A stretch of 64,000 nucleotides of DNA from Rostrohypoxylon terebratum (GCA_022497145.1 MU385897.1:186001-250000); one strand, 5' to 3'. Counted from the stretch's first letter, positions 1 to 13,445 are shown. A program made the numbers and translations. Notes: generated by a model from the letters alone, not told the origin.

Positions 1-476
1 GACGTATGACGTTGATTCACGGCCTTATCGTACACGGCCTATCAAGGTTGCGAAGTCGACGCTAAAAAGAAGTTGAAGGGCGGAAATTGAGGGTGAAGGT
101 TGTAGGGCGACCCGACACGACGGCATCTGTTTTGGTGTTTGGTTTTTATTTTACCCTCTACCCTACATCTACATCTACATCCACAATTCACTTCTACTAC
201 AAACATCTCATTTACCTTGGGCATTCTACATTCTGCATTCCGCACTCTAACTTTCTACATTCTCTACATCTTCACCGAGGCAACCGTTCTTTTTCTTCTT
301 TTCGTTACTAACACAATCATACCACCCCCACAAGCTTTGACGCTGTAAATTTCCTGCCATTCCTTCCGAGACATTTTAGATCAATAACCTGGCACACTTT
401 CTTTTTTTAAACCGGTTTGACCTTTGCATATAACCCAACATACCCCGAAGGTTGGTACCTCCCCGACGTCGTCATT
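1..476. promoter_or_regulatory. 5' flank of the kinesin gene
   Basis: This stretch holds no gene I can support. It contains pyrimidine-rich tracts, including a short CATCTA-type tandem around 163-182 and a run of T residues just before 410, as is common upstream of ascomycete genes. It probably contains the kinesin promoter and leader. Confidence 0.4.
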
Positions 477-3400
477 ATGACAACGTCGCCGCCGACATCG
501 CCAGGCTTACCACGTCCGATGAGCGCCATGGTGAAGCCGGCACCAAGAAGTAACAGTCGTCTTAGTATGACGAGTAAGACGGGTGGAGCTGGTGGAAGTA
601 GAGGATCAGATGAAGATGGCGGACGCACTGCCGTCAAAGTTGGTAAGCATACGCTCTATTTCATTCCTGTATATCCTCATAAATTTAATAACCTTGAATA
701 ATCGTTAATCGCAAAACTAACAATCAACTTGTAGCCGTTCGTGTACGACCTGCTCTTAAGCCGACAGATCCCGGCTTTGAGTTAATACCGCAACGATTTC
801 AACGGTCGATGGTCCAAACAACTTCTAACACAGGTATTGCCATTGAGTCGCCCCAAGGGAAGAAGTTGTTCGTTTTTGATCGCGTATTTGGTTCCGATGT
901 CACCCAAGAAGGAGTGTGGGAATATCTTTCGGACAGTGTCAATGCCTTTTTACAAGGTTATAATGTCTCCCTTCTTGCCTACGGCCAATCCGGCGCAGGC
1001 AAATCTTACACAATGGGAACATCCGGACCTGCAGAACAAGGGAATACCGAAGTGATGGGTAAGTCGCTGTTCCATGGACATTCATAACTGTCGTATGATA
1101 AGTTCTGGAGCTAGATTGTTAACGCATATCAGGTGTGATCCCAAGAGCTGCGATGGCTTTATTTGAAAAGCTGGATGGACCTACACGAACCTCCAACCGC
1201 AACTCCATGTCCCAATTAAAGACGCCGGCTCGTTATTCCGTCCAATCGCCCACACCAAAGGTCGACAAGAACTGGACCTTGAAGGCTACATACGTCGAGA
1301 TCTACAACGAGCAATTACGCGACTTGCTCGTGCCAGACCATCTCTCGCCGTCGGAACGAAGCAATGTGACCATCCGGGAAGATACGAAGGGCAACATCCT
1401 TCTCACTGGTTTGCAGCAAGTTGATATCAACTCTGTAGATGACTTGATGAATGCGCTGAACTTTGGTTCGACAATTCGACAAACTGATGCGACAGCCATC
1501 AACGCCAAGTCTTCCCGATCGCATGCCGTTTTTAGTCTTAATCTCGTGCAGCGCAAAAGCAAGGCGCAAAGCGCTCAAGGAGCGAACAAGAGATTTTCTG
1601 TTCCTCTAGAGGCAATGACGGGCACCGATACTTATGTCACGACTGATAGCAAATTGCACTTTGTCGATTTGGCTGGTAGTGAACGTTTGAAAAATACCGG
1701 CGCACAGGGAGAGCGGGCCCGCGAAGGTATCTCGATCAACGCTGGTCTTGCCGCTTTAGGCAAAGTCATATCTCAACTTTCCTCTAGACAAGCGGGATCT
1801 CACGTCTCCTACCGCGATTCTCGATTAACGAGACTCCTTCAGGATTCGCTAGGCGGTAATGCTATAACGTACATGATCGCCTGTGTGACTCCTGCGGAAT
1901 TTCATCTTAGCGAGACCCTCAATACCGTACAGTACGCACAGAGAGCCCGTGCGATTCAAAGCAAGCCCAGGATCCAGCAGGTAGAGGAAGGTGATAAGCA
2001 GCAGATCATTGAGCGCCTAAAGGCCGAGGTGGCCTTCTTACGCGAACAGATTAGAAGTGCTGAGCGCAGTGGGGCCGAGCGTCGTAACGTTCCAGCAACC
2101 GAGAGGTCCGAGCGACAAAATGAGCGGGAGAACGAATTACAGAATGCTCTGCTGGATGCTCAGGAAAGTTATAATACCCTGAGCCAACGTCATGCGAAAC
2201 TTATTGCTGAATTGGCTAAGGCCCGCAACAATGAAGCCGCAAATAACGAGATCCTAGAGGAGAATCTGGATGATGTCGCAACCGAAAGACTAAACCGGTC
2301 CAACTATTTCGCTCAGGCCGTTGAACAGGTTGTTTTAGAGTATGAGAAGACAATACAGACGCTCGAGCAGTCGCTTACTAGCACACGGGGCATACTATCT
2401 AGCACCGAAACAAATCTTTTAGAGAAGGAAACTAAAATTGCTTATGTTGAAACTCTCAATACACAACTACAAGCTCGTCTTCAGAAAGTAATGGATCGAG
2501 AAGCCAACACGGAGAGCTATCTCCATGACTTGGAGACCAAGCTTGATGGTCATACTTCTGGCGAAGAGAAGAATGCTGCTATCGTCCTGGAATTGCGGAA
2601 GGAGATCGCTCGTATCAGGGAAAATGAGGCTGCCGCCGAAGACTACATTTCCACCCTCGAGGAAAGACTTGCCGAGTCCGACCAGGACCAGGAATTGATG
2701 CAGCGCGAAATTGACCGCCTTGAACAAGTAATCGAACGACAGCGAAGTCTAGGAAAGCTCGACAATCTTCTTCACGAATTGGATCACATCAACCAGGATG
2801 GTAAGCAGTCCGATACCCAGTCCGAGCATAGCAACGGCATCGGACATCGCCGTACCTTTTCGGAGCGATCAAACAAGAGCCATTCAAGTCGCCCTAGTTT
2901 GGGCGTCAGAGGCATCCTCCCTGAGGTGGCTGAAGGCACTGAAGAAGAAGCTAGTGAACATGCTCAAACCGAAGAGGTCTCTGATGAGCGTGAGTTGCCT
3001 CGCACTCCGGCAGAAAATGAACAGCAGTCTGCAGATGCCGATTATCCACCCCAGAGCCCAGCTCAGACTAAGTTTGTCGCCGATAAGCTCGAGAATGTAA
3101 CCGAAGAATTGGTCTCTTTACGAGTTGAACACGAGACAACTCTTAACGAGTACGACTTGCTCCATGCTAAATACGAAGAGGCGTTACGGACGTTGGCAGA
3201 AATGCAGGATCAAATCGACGAAGCGCGACACCCGAACCGTCAGCGCGACTCGCTCTTGTCAATTACCTCACCTAACCAGACAAGGCCGTCGAGTTTTTTA
3301 TCAGATGCGAGATCCAGCGACATCAAAGATGGAACGCTGCTATCGCGATCGCTCTCGTCGGAATTATCCTCAGCTATGGACTCCCCTACTACTGTGGATA

Positions 3401-5907
3401 CACCAGTGATCGAAATGCATAAGCCTTACGAATCCCGCGAAACGCTTGTGATGGGCCCTGTCAGCAATGAGAATACTGAAGCCCTAGCTGCCGAATTAGA
3501 ACGACTCAAAGTGTTGGCTGATGAGAAGGAGGCAGCCGAGAAAGAGCTCGCAGACAAGTACGCTCAGCTAGAGGAGAAGCACATGGAGACTCTTGACATG
3601 GTTGAAGAGCTCAAGACCGAAGTTGCGAAGGCGAAATACGCCGAGCCACCATCTCCAAGGCTGGCCACGCCCGTGATACGCCGGAAGTCTAGTCAAAATG
3701 TCCTAGTTATTGACAGGGCGCATCGATCTTTCGCGACGCTCCGAAACATCGCCGCAGAGAACTTCGAGCAGCAACCTGATATCATGCAAAACTTTGACCT
3801 CAATCTTAATGCTGCAATGCACGAATTGCACGTTAGATCAGAGCGTATCCAGGAGTTGGAGGCTGATGTTGCGACCGCAAGGAAGGAAATGGAAACCAAG
3901 ATGACCATTATTTCGGGATTAACTCGCGAACGATCTAGTTTGAAATCGAGCCCTATGGATATGTCTATGGTTGCTACGTTAAGAGAACAATTAGAGAGAA
4001 ACGAGCAACAACTCCAAGGAATGAAGGAAGCTCACGACATTCGCGAAAAGGAGCTCGTGTCCGAATTGGAAGCTTTGCGGGCATCTATTAATGCCAGTAG
4101 CGAAGCCAAGTCAATGCCGGTAGAGCAGACCGAAAACCGAAGTCATCACGACAACGAGCTACACGCCGCTCAAGAGAAGATTGCCTATCTCGAAGCCGAG
4201 CTCTCCAGTTGGCAACAAAAGCATCAGGACGCTCGAGATGCTTTGCAGACTGCCGAGGATCAGTTGAAGAAGACCATTAGCGAATTAGAGTCAGAAATTA
4301 AGCTGGCTAATGGAAAGCTTCACGAGTCCCAAGAGCACGCACGGAGTGACGAAGAATCCAAGGAGCTTGAAACCAAGCATCAAAACTTAGTCGCCGCACT
4401 CCGCGACGAGATCAACGAACTCAAGACTATCATCGGTGGTAATGCAACCAAGGTTGCCCAGTTGGAACAAGCGCATACCTTAGCAAAGGAGCAGCTTGAA
4501 GATGCCTCCAAGGAACGAGATATCGCATCTACCGAATCTCGCAGCTATCAGGAACTCGTTGCTCGACTGGAGAGCCAGATTGCGGAACACGAGAAGGCGC
4601 TCAAGAGCCATGAGATGAGCCTAGCTCAGTTACGCGAGGACCACGCCAAGGAAGTGCATGCTATTACGATCAACTCCAAGGAGGAATATGAAGCTCAAAC
4701 TAACGAGCTTATGCTAGAGCACGCCGAAAACATCAAGTTACTAGAAAGTGACGTGGCCGAAGCTCGCGATGAACTCCAAAAGATTGCTACTCAGGTAGCT
4801 TTTGCGCTAGGCCTTGATGTCAGCCTCGAAAAGATTAGCGAGCGAATCGACTACTTGGTCGCGGATCAAAAAGCCCTTGCTATTGAACAGCAGAAATCAG
4901 CTGAATTAGAAAGCCACGTCGACGAGCTTTCAGCTATTAACAACACTATCATGCGCGATTTGGAGGCCGTGAAGTCATCGCTAAATGACATGCTTCATTC
5001 TGACGGGGAGAATATGAAGAGCCCATACCCTTCGGTTATGGATCAACTCACGGCAGTCAAAAAGAGAATGGCTGATCTAGAGAACAAGAATAAGAAACAT
5101 TCTCGTCTAGTAGAGGAGTTGGAAGATCAACTCCAGACTAATTATGATCAAGCTCAGCTCACCAACAACAGATTATCTACGCTGCAGACAGAACGGAATA
5201 TGCAGTTGGAGGAGGCGAACGCGGCTAGGATCAAGGCTCAAGCCGAACTGGACACCCTTCGAGATGAAATGGCTGCGCTTCAGGTAAGAATCCTTTCTAT
5301 GTCTTGTTATGTCACTTTTAGCTAACTTGAGTTTACCTAGGCTCGCCTCGACGAGGTCGCAAATAGTGATACGCCGAAGAGAACCGGCTCAACGAGTTCG
5401 CAGGTCCGTAAGACGGCATCTGTCGTCTCTCTGCCATCCCCACCGCCCGCCATTCCCCTCCCGCCTCTACCGCCTACTGGTGCGGCGTCGCCAACGCAGG
5501 GTGTGCCACCAACACCGACTGGAGGTCGGCCAACGAGCCATGACCTTGCCTTAGCCCAAATCAGAGAAGATCAGGAGGCTAGAATCCAGAGCATAGAGAG
5601 GCATCTAAAGGCCGAGAGACAATTAACTGCTACATTGGAAGAGGCCCTCACCGACCTCGAGAACCAGTCTAAGAAGAGTAAGGCTGATAGTGAAGCCTGG
5701 CGAAAGAGAGCTCAAGAGCTTGAGAACGAAGTTAAGGAGCTCAAGGAGCGACCTCAACGAGACGAGCGCTGGCGCGACAGCCTTCACCAGATCGAAGAGG
5801 AACGCAAGAAGCGACAAGACGCCGAACGAGCCCGCACCCATCTTGAAGAACGCATGAATGCTATTAACAACAAGAAAAAGAAGAAGGGGAGCCTCAACTG
5901 CTTTTAG
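477..5907 (+). CDS. Large N-terminal-motor kinesin, kinesin-4-like
   Basis: This is a microtubule motor ATPase. Four exons are read: 477-642, 735-1058, 1133-5283 and 5341-5907. All introns are GT-AG and the joined frame gives about 1,735 residues. A short Ser/Gly-rich leader is followed by a motor domain (about 53-450). The P-loop GQSGAGKS lies at about 139-146, switch I NAKSSRSH at about 287-294 and switch II DLAGSE at about 342-347. The phrases GVIPRA and the late-motor DSLGGN stretch resemble kinesin-4 (KIF4/KIF21), but subfamily assignment needs a tree. The motor carries an insert of about 35 residues after GVIPRA. Long coiled coils with Ser-rich breaks fill most of the rest, with a proline-rich linker early in the last exon and a basic C-terminus. 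The start at 477 is the first ATG giving a typical leader; another in-frame ATG lies at 417. Dimerisation and cargo or chromosome transport are inferred. Confidence 0.93.
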
Positions 5908-8150
5908 TCGCGGGGTTGGTGTTGTATGCTTTTAGCAGCCTTTCTCATATGTCTTGCTGTTATTATAGTGTACTATCTGTACCATCTACGCCCTCTGTCT
6001 CCTCGTCGTCACCTTGATGACTTGGGGTCCTGCTTGACCGACTTTTTCGAGTACATGCAGCATATTTGGGAAGGAGTTTAAGGAGTCTCGTAAGCTTTTT
6101 TCTTGCTCGGCATGTCGGATCTGTTCATATCCCGAGATGCCTGTGGCTTTTCTACTGGTCGGAAAGCCAGAGACCGTACCTCGCACACATCCCTTTTCAC
6201 CTTAATCATTCACCTCATCTTCCACCACAGACAAACACGAACGATCTGAACGGGTTACGAACGAATCGCAGTTAGGATGTGTTTATGGAATGACTTTGCG
6301 CAAGCACTGTCGCTTGTTGGAACTTTTTTTTTACCTCTGTGTTGTGATTTTTCCTCGACGCCGCGGCACGTAGAAGGCCGAGCGAAGAGCTTTAGCTAGG
6401 CGTAGCAGGCTTCTTTCTACCTGAGATACCACTTGAGAAGTTTTCGTTCTCTTTCTTTTCTATGTTTCTCCGTTGTATTTTGTTTTCCAGTCATGTCATC
6501 GGTGATCTGCCATGGGCGTTGGGGGAGATGATTGGCTTATTGCCAAATGCCATTTCGATGGATGCTCTTGCACATGGAAGGATAGCTAAAGTTGACGACC
6601 CGGAAGTTATTGGAGGAAGATATATCTGGCTTCGCCGTTGTTCATAGTACTCGACAGACCGGAATCCTAGATGTCTCTCCAATTCGCCTCAACATAGCCT
6701 ATTGAACTTTCAGTGATGACGCGTAATGTTCAATATAGGTAGTTTGACTCCGTAATTAAACCACGTTTTTCGTACGAAGTAGGTAGGTAGGTATCAAATA
6801 TTAAATATTATTCTATCTGGTTGAGCCCCTGCGAAACAACAGCTGCGCCCCAAAGCATCCAATTTAGTGGACTGTGGCACTGTAATCACCCTCATTCCGG
6901 GCTGTGCTATTAGGTACCTACACAACCACCTGCAGATTGTAGTAGATAGGTACCTTAGGTACCTAATTCAACGCAGGATATTTCAACTTACGCAGTGTCG
7001 ACATTAACATCCACGGATATCCAATGTTTTCTCTTATAACACTATACATTAACACTATACTATATTACTCTTGACGCTTCGTGTTTGTAACGAGACATTT
7101 GTATATTTCACTTTATTTATTCGTGTACGAAGTAAGATGTACCTAAATGTTCTATGGAAAGGGTGGATCGTATAAATCAAACGGTAGGGCACTATTGTTT
7201 TGGAGCTACTGCACGGGCATGAAGCTGGCCTCCTCAAGGGACCGATCCGTTCAAATTTTCTTGTGAGACTGAATCCGCTCCATCCTATATTCGGTTTCGA
7301 TAATAGATTTGAATTCCGCGCCTTTCAAACCGGACTTTGAAAGACGGAAGACAACCCGGTTACCGGGAACGTAGTACATTACTACATATAGTAGAATTCC
7401 AGAAGAGGAAGGGACAAGCCTGGGAGCGAGGCAAAATTACTGCGGGGACGGACCCTCTCTAGTGTGGGGCGGCACCGGGAGTACCCGCCGGAACCATTCC
7501 TTCGGAAATACGGAGCGGGTGCGGCGCAAGAACGAGAACAAAGATATCGGTGAAAGGCTCTTCTCACATCCGTGGTCCATAATGAAAGTAGTGGCCGATT
7601 ATTATCAATGACCGGTCAGCCGGTATACGTACACCGCCCCTATCTAAGAAGAAAGGGGTAAGTATGGAGTACTCACCTGCCATGGGGCGTTGTGAATGAA
7701 CATAATGGCGAGAAGAGTGGTGAATTGACTTGTATCTTTATATCACGGGACGATTCAATTGGTCTTGACGGCTGTTTTTTTGGACGTTCCGATCCTTGCG
7801 CTCCTAGCCAAGATATCTGATTACCAAGTCCCAATGACCACGACTAGAAGTCCATAAGATAGGAGAAGCAGTAGCATCACTGTCGCAGCACGAAGAATAC
7901 CTAGTCATAGAGTTGGGGCCTAAGCGCTTGTTATTACTATACGCTATTTTTCAATGTAATTACCAAGAAGCGAAGACAAGCTTGAAAGACAACCCATCAC
8001 AACTGCATCATTGCACCTCCTATGACCGTGATCCACCGAGTAATTGCACCAGAAGCGAGGACCGCGATGTTCCAAATAGCGAGGTAGCTTCCATCCCAAG
8101 GTCGTCGTTCTTCACCAGGGGTCTTCCGTCATCTTCCTTAGATCACCAAC
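5908..8150. other. Intergenic, convergent 3' ends
   Basis: The kinesin and hydrophobin genes converge here. No reading frame in the stretch resembles a protein. Copies of the GTACCTA-type palindromic words occur at about 6779-6795 and 6910-6966. A few short runs of T residues in the first 500 bases probably belong to the kinesin 3' UTR. Confidence 0.5.
6910..6966. repeat. Dispersed GTACCTAGG-type palindromic words
   Basis: Several copies of TAGGTACCT or its variants occur in under 60 bases. The same word family recurs in most intergenic stretches of the window and is absent from the coding exons I checked. Confidence 0.6.
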
Positions 8151-8557
8151 TTAGATACCGACGGGAGTTTCGCAGAGAACGTCCTGTCCAGCCTATAGAT
8201 GCTGTTAGCGCCTGCCAAGACGGCACTTGAGATAAGATGACTTACGATAGGGAGGACACAGCAGCGAGCGATCTGGCCGCCAGAGGCGCAGATAGCCTGG
8301 AATTCAGGGGCGCTGCTAGGAGCCCGGGAGGCTGGAGGAAATTCATGTTAGCAAGGCTTAGGTAGTTAGGCCCTGGGCTAGAGAATCTTACGGCTGGCGC
8401 AGTTAAGGTCGGCAACACCGAGAACATCAACAGAGCAGCACTGGGGGTTGCTGTAGAGGCCGGGGTTGCAAGCAAAGTAGCTGCCATCAGCGTTGTAGCC
8501 AGGAGTGGCAAGGACGGCAGAGGCCATGAAGGTAACGAGGAGGGTAGTGAACTGCAT
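8151..8557 (-). CDS. Class II hydrophobin
   Basis: This is a small secreted amphipathic protein that assembles at air-water or wall surfaces. Three exons are read on the minus strand: 8557-8392, 8331-8246 and 8192-8151. The introns of 60 and 53 nt have GTAAG donors, and the product is 97 residues. An N-terminal secretion signal (MQFTTLLVTFMASAVLA) precedes eight cysteines spaced C-X9-CC-X11-C-X16-C-X8-CC-X10-C, the class II pattern. The conserved phrase LYSNPQCC and the ending CETPVGI support the splice choice. Class II members form detergent-soluble monolayers on conidia and hyphae. No other secreted-surface gene lies next to it, so its role in development or host contact cannot be narrowed from context. 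Confidence 0.95.
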
Positions 8558-11102
8558 TTTGGTGGTAGTGTTGGGATTTTTTGAACCTTAAAAGCTCGGT
8601 GGATGGTGCAAGAAACAGAAGTGAAGGTTGACTTGGAAGATTGATGCGGTTGTTGGTGATGATGAGAAAGGAGAAAACCAGATGAGACGGGAAGACAGCT
8701 GGATTCTTATACTCGAAGACAACCTCCCCAAGTCTATCTTCTCCATTCACGATCGGGACTTTTGCTGGCCAAAGCTCTTCGAAGAGACCCATTCAAGTTC
8801 TTAGCTGTGATTGACAGCGCTGTGATGCAACGTCGGGTTGTGGGAATAGCTTCCCATGTTCCATGTCAAGCAAAACCCGTATCGGAAGGAGGTGAGAGCG
8901 ATACGCCTATCGGGTCCATGTCTACCTAGGTCCTAGGTCCTAAGAACTACACTAGGCACCGCTATAGCGGCACTCACCATCAGAAGAGCTGAGTGAAAGG
9001 CGCAAGAATACCTAATTAGATATTCGGGACCCCTACGGACCCGGCTCCGTATACCCAAGAAGGGAATAGATCGATGTCAGCACTTGGTTCGAGAAGTTGT
9101 TCCCAAGCAAGCTAAAGGCTACTGATGCCAAGCAACCAATCAGACTCAAGCACGATGGCAACGCAATGTTGCAATCGTATGCTCTCAACTCTGGTTGTTT
9201 AATTTAATAGTCTTCGCAGGTGACGTACGTGAAAGACCGTTTCCGTTTCATTCATCCCGCTATTCTAACATATGCGTAAGCAGACCGGGGCTCCCGACAA
9301 CACAGCTGGATTGTTTCTTAGTCACAAAATTGCCTACACCGGTTCCCCTTGGCTGCACTGAATTGCCAATACGAGGATCCGCTATTAGGGATGAACTAAC
9401 GCGCACGATAGGATATCTCAATTCAATCTATAAGTACGCATAATCGTTTCTTAACCTCATGTCAAATCTGAAATCAACTCTGTTTGTATCTGACTCGGTA
9501 CCTGAAGCTCTAAGTACTAGGTATGCAAGCCTCTCCCACTCCCGCGATTCTACACATCATGTTCCACGAGAAGCATGTCTCACTTCTTTCCACGTATAGG
9601 TACCTACCTAGTATATATACCTAAATATCTTCATGCACACCCTTTTAGTGGTACAGAGTACGTATACGTGTATAGGTACAAATGGTATGTATGTGTGCCT
9701 GGCAGCCTGGCTACTAGGTAGGCAGAGTGGGCCATCCATTCAGGCGGCGAATATGCAATCCCTGCAAAAGTCCAGCCGTCCGAGCCCTGTTTGCCTATTA
9801 TGAATTACCATTCCGTAATGACTGGACGCCTATGATCAGCTCTGAGATTTTAGATTGTTTGTGCCTTGAGCCTCAACGTTTGATTCGATGACTGCCGTAG
9901 CTAATCCTCCAATGCCCAATTTGGAACCGTCACACTGCATCATGCCGGCCTTTCGACAGCGACGGACGCTTACAGGTCCTTGAATAAATAAGGTTCTCCA
10001 CTAAGAGATCTAGGAGGAATTGGCGAGATCCACGATCCTGTGCCTGAGCCAGATCTGACAGCGGGCTCTTCGGATTCTAGGCCTGGGTCTAGGGAGGCAA
10101 TCACACCATGGAATATGCGGACCATATGAGAGATTTTGTGTATCCTCGCAAAAGGGCATTGGTTGGTGACGGGAGATTAAAATTATTTACATCAACTCAC
10201 ATCATTGTTTTATGCTTACTATGTTGTCCTCCGCAGTATAATGAATTCATCACGAACCATTACCTACGATGCTTACTCTCAGGAGTAGTTTTGTTTGGAA
10301 ACGCGGAAACTCCCCAACCCCCCAAGTAGCCTTTTCATCTGAAGTTCCGTTCTTCATTCTATCTGGTCCAAACTGCACACCGTAAGCTATGCAGATCATC
10401 CCTGTAGTACCAGTTGTCTTGCCGGGCGCCTGACTCGATTGCGGGCAGGCTGAACCAACCACCGATACTCAGCTAAGAAGCTTGTCATGCAAGAGCGGTA
10501 TGGAACGGGACGCTGGATTTACCCCGGGGAAGAACTTGAACATGGGCGGCAATGCGAGAAGATATCATCTTCAGATTTTATTACCAGTTGCCTCTCCAAA
10601 AGCCTCGAAAAGCAAAACAACCCGATCACTCAAGTTTCAAGTTGATGGCATACTATATGGCCTTCACCACTAGGTCACCTTACAGCGAATTACATGTTTC
10701 CTCCGCATGATCTCGTTTCGTCGGTCAACAGCTCTCACCGGCCTACACTAGCAATAGGGAGGGCGGAAATTCTGTCCGCTGGGGGCCATTGAGGCCGCGC
10801 GGAGCTCAATAACGCATCCGCTGAATCCGCCACCTGTATGAGCTGCATTAGTTTCCCAAGCTCTAAATTCAGCAGCGACAGGGCTCTTATGAAGACTGGC
10901 CAACGTAATCATACGACATCCTAGCTTAAGGCTATTCAAATTTTCTAGAACTGCTAGTTTCTGTAGCATACGAATCTCAACTGCTTTGATTCTCCATATC
11001 ATTCCCGCATTCGTGGTTGAAGATCTATTGGTTCTAGGAGATGAACCTCCATATAATGTCGATCTTTTTTCTACCCATTCTTCAGCTGAACACGTTCTGC
11101 AT
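8558..11102. other. Intergenic, no supported gene
   Basis: The first 250 bases are the hydrophobin upstream region. The rest holds only short frames without recognisable content. GTACCTA and CCTAGG-type words occur at about 8925-8945 and 9598-9625. The 3' end of the MFS transporter gene bounds it on the right. Confidence 0.45.
8706..8711 (-). promoter_or_regulatory. TATA-like element of the hydrophobin gene
   Basis: The minus strand reads TATAAG about 150 bases before the hydrophobin ATG, a plausible core-promoter position for a strongly regulated gene with a short leader. This rests on the match alone. Confidence 0.35.
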
Positions 11103-13445
11103 TTAATGGGTTGTGACCTCCCGAATACTCCGGAAATGCAATCTAGCCAACCACGTTTCCGACATGAACTTCCGCAGCTTCTTTCCCCAGATCATAAAGA
11201 ACAGGAGGAAGACATTGTTGAGAAGTAAGACACCTCCGAAGGCCCCGGAGATGACGACAGCATAACCGCTTTCCAACACCCATGCGAGGACCTTCAGCCC
11301 GAGACCGAAACTGATGGCCTGCTTGCCGATATTCATGGCAATGAGCATCTCAGACGTGTTGGCGTAGTAGGAATCTACTGCATATGCAAGCGTAAAAGAG
11401 AAGTAGAAGTACGCGGACCAATAATTCATAGCTCCACCCACAAAGAAACAAATCCAATGCAAGCCTCTTTCCGCGGTAAGACCGTACAGCACAATCCCAG
11501 CCGGGCCAATCAACATTGCCGGCAGCATGACGCCTAGGCGCATCTCGGCTTCTCGGATCCCGTTGTTACGCTTGGTGAAGTAGGCCGCTAGTCTATCGGA
11601 ACTTGATGTAAAAGGGACAGCCAGCCCGTAGCCCACCACCGCGGCAACAGCGAAAAGTCCTGAATTAGTCTGGGTATAGGTTAGATGGTGCAGGGGAATC
11701 TTGAAAGTGATGCTACCGCGGAGGGATGACTTACGACGGCCCAATTATAGGGTGGCGAAACGATTAGGATGGGAAACGTGTAAGACAAGGCCAATGCCGA
11801 AAGACCAATCTACTGCCAGTTAGCGCTCTATACGGGGAACCAGACCGCGATCCTACTCCAACGACTGCGTTTCCAAGATTCGATAGATGAGGAGGTTCAG
11901 AGAACAGGATAATTGACGGTAACGTAACATACTGCAAGAGTGTTAGCCCCCAAGAATCATAAGAGGGTATCGCGGGTGGTGCAAAATGAAGGAATGCGTA
12001 TTTGGAATTAGGAGCTTCACTAACCATTGATTCCAAAAGTGGTTATCACCCACAAGGATTGCGGTACAACTAAACTCTCGGTCAGCCCCGATACAGACTA
12101 CAGATGAGACCTACACCACGTACGGAAATAAGTGAAAGAACGAATCATCGTTGCGAAGAAGGGAACGTCATTGTCGATTCTCCCCCATAGACTTAGCGTC
12201 TGCAAAAGGCTCTTACGGGGAGGTACAGCCAGGTTAGCCTGCTGAGACCCCTTTTCGATTTCGGAGACACCCTCCTTTTCAGTCTCGTTCGGCGGTGTTG
12301 GTGGGTTTGTGAAGGCCTTCCGATCATAAGACGTTTCCTCGACAAAGAAGAAAGCTAGTATAAGGAGAGCCATCGCAAATGCAAATTCTACGTAGAAGAA
12401 TAATCTCCAGCCATAACCGCCGGCCAACATGTATCCAGCCGGGAGAGACCCAAAGGTTCCGAGACATAAACAGACTATTGGGAGTTAGAAACAGATTGGG
12501 TAAGGGCTGGTCCTTGGCTTGCTGTACCTGTATAGTACCCGATTCTCTTTCCCCTTTCATGCAGGAAGAATATATCATTGACTAGCTGGACTGGCAAGGC
12601 CTCGCAAACTAATACCCAGTTAGGAATATTCGATCCAGCTGAAGACTTCATAGATTTTAAGCATGCTTCAGGACTTGAATGATAGTCATAACCCTTCAAG
12701 ATGGACCAGAAGGACTGTTATGCCAAGTGTGCTTACCGCAAGAACCAAATCCATGAACAATCCTCGCAGCAAGAAGCCCATCATACGTGGTACATCGAGA
12801 TGCCCCTATGAGGCCCGCGGCAAACTATTCCATATTAGAATTTCTTCCCCGGAGAATTAGCTCCTAAAGGGTCTTACGGTGACAAGAGAGAATAGCATTA
12901 CAGGTCGCCGACCATATTTCAAGTACATGGGTACGAAGATCAAGGAGCCTTCCTCGCATTAGCACACACACAACTCCGAGTCTTTCGTTTCATCATCCAC
13001 CCAGAATGGCGATACATACCAAAACCAAACGCCAGATTAGGATAAGAGACCAACTCGGAAGCCTTGGTCGGCGACACGCCAAACTCCTCGGACCAAAGGT
13101 CGATGTAAGGAGAGGGGCCGATGAGAGAGGAGTTCGCCAGGAAGGAATAAAAAGAGCAGATGATCAGGATCATCGTCTTCTTGAAATTAGACCACTGCAG
13201 CGGGTCGTTAGGGTCCTCGGCTGGGACCGGGAATAGGGCCTGCCCGTACGCGACATCGTCGCCCTCTTTTATTGACGTTAGCTCGACATGGCTTCCGAGA
13301 TTCACTGTCCTGAGGAGGTTTATTGGACGAGTGGAGGTGACGTACCGGCAGCTTTGAGATTCACTGTCCCTGGAATGCCCTCTTCATGCGCGTGGCTATG
13401 CAAGAGGTGATGATCCCTATCGTGGGCGGCAGCCTCTGACGCCAT
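11103..13445 (-). CDS. MFS transporter, polyamine/drug:H+ antiporter-like
   Basis: This is a plasma-membrane carrier of about 550 residues with about 12 membrane segments. Minus-strand exons are 13445-13346, 13304-13020, 12948-12878, 12824-12737, 12608-12528, 12474-12124, 12069-12025, [microexon 11931-11924], 11809-11735 and 11669-11103. MFS signatures seen are a motif-A-like YLKYGRRPV, then EALPVQLVND and IGYYT in the first half, and YAVDSYYANTSEMLIAMN in the second. Without the 8-nt microexon the exons total 1,663 nt and the frame breaks after FGIN. With it the total is 1,671 nt, a whole number of codons. The first intron is only 41 nt and lies between two copies of a 14-bp direct repeat. 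The substrate is unknown, because this family covers polyamines, drugs and other metabolites. If neither the microexon nor an alternative splice is real, the gene is a recent pseudogene. Confidence 0.8.
11924..11931 (-). other. Putative 8-nt microexon in the MFS gene
   Basis: TATGTTAC lies between a TTGCAG acceptor and a GTTACC donor. A GCTAAC branch site precedes this acceptor, and a second GCTAAC precedes the next one near 11810, which argues for two introns here. In-frame alternatives of 14 or 26 nt use later donors. Each restores the frame between FGIN and IGLSAL. Confidence 0.4.
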
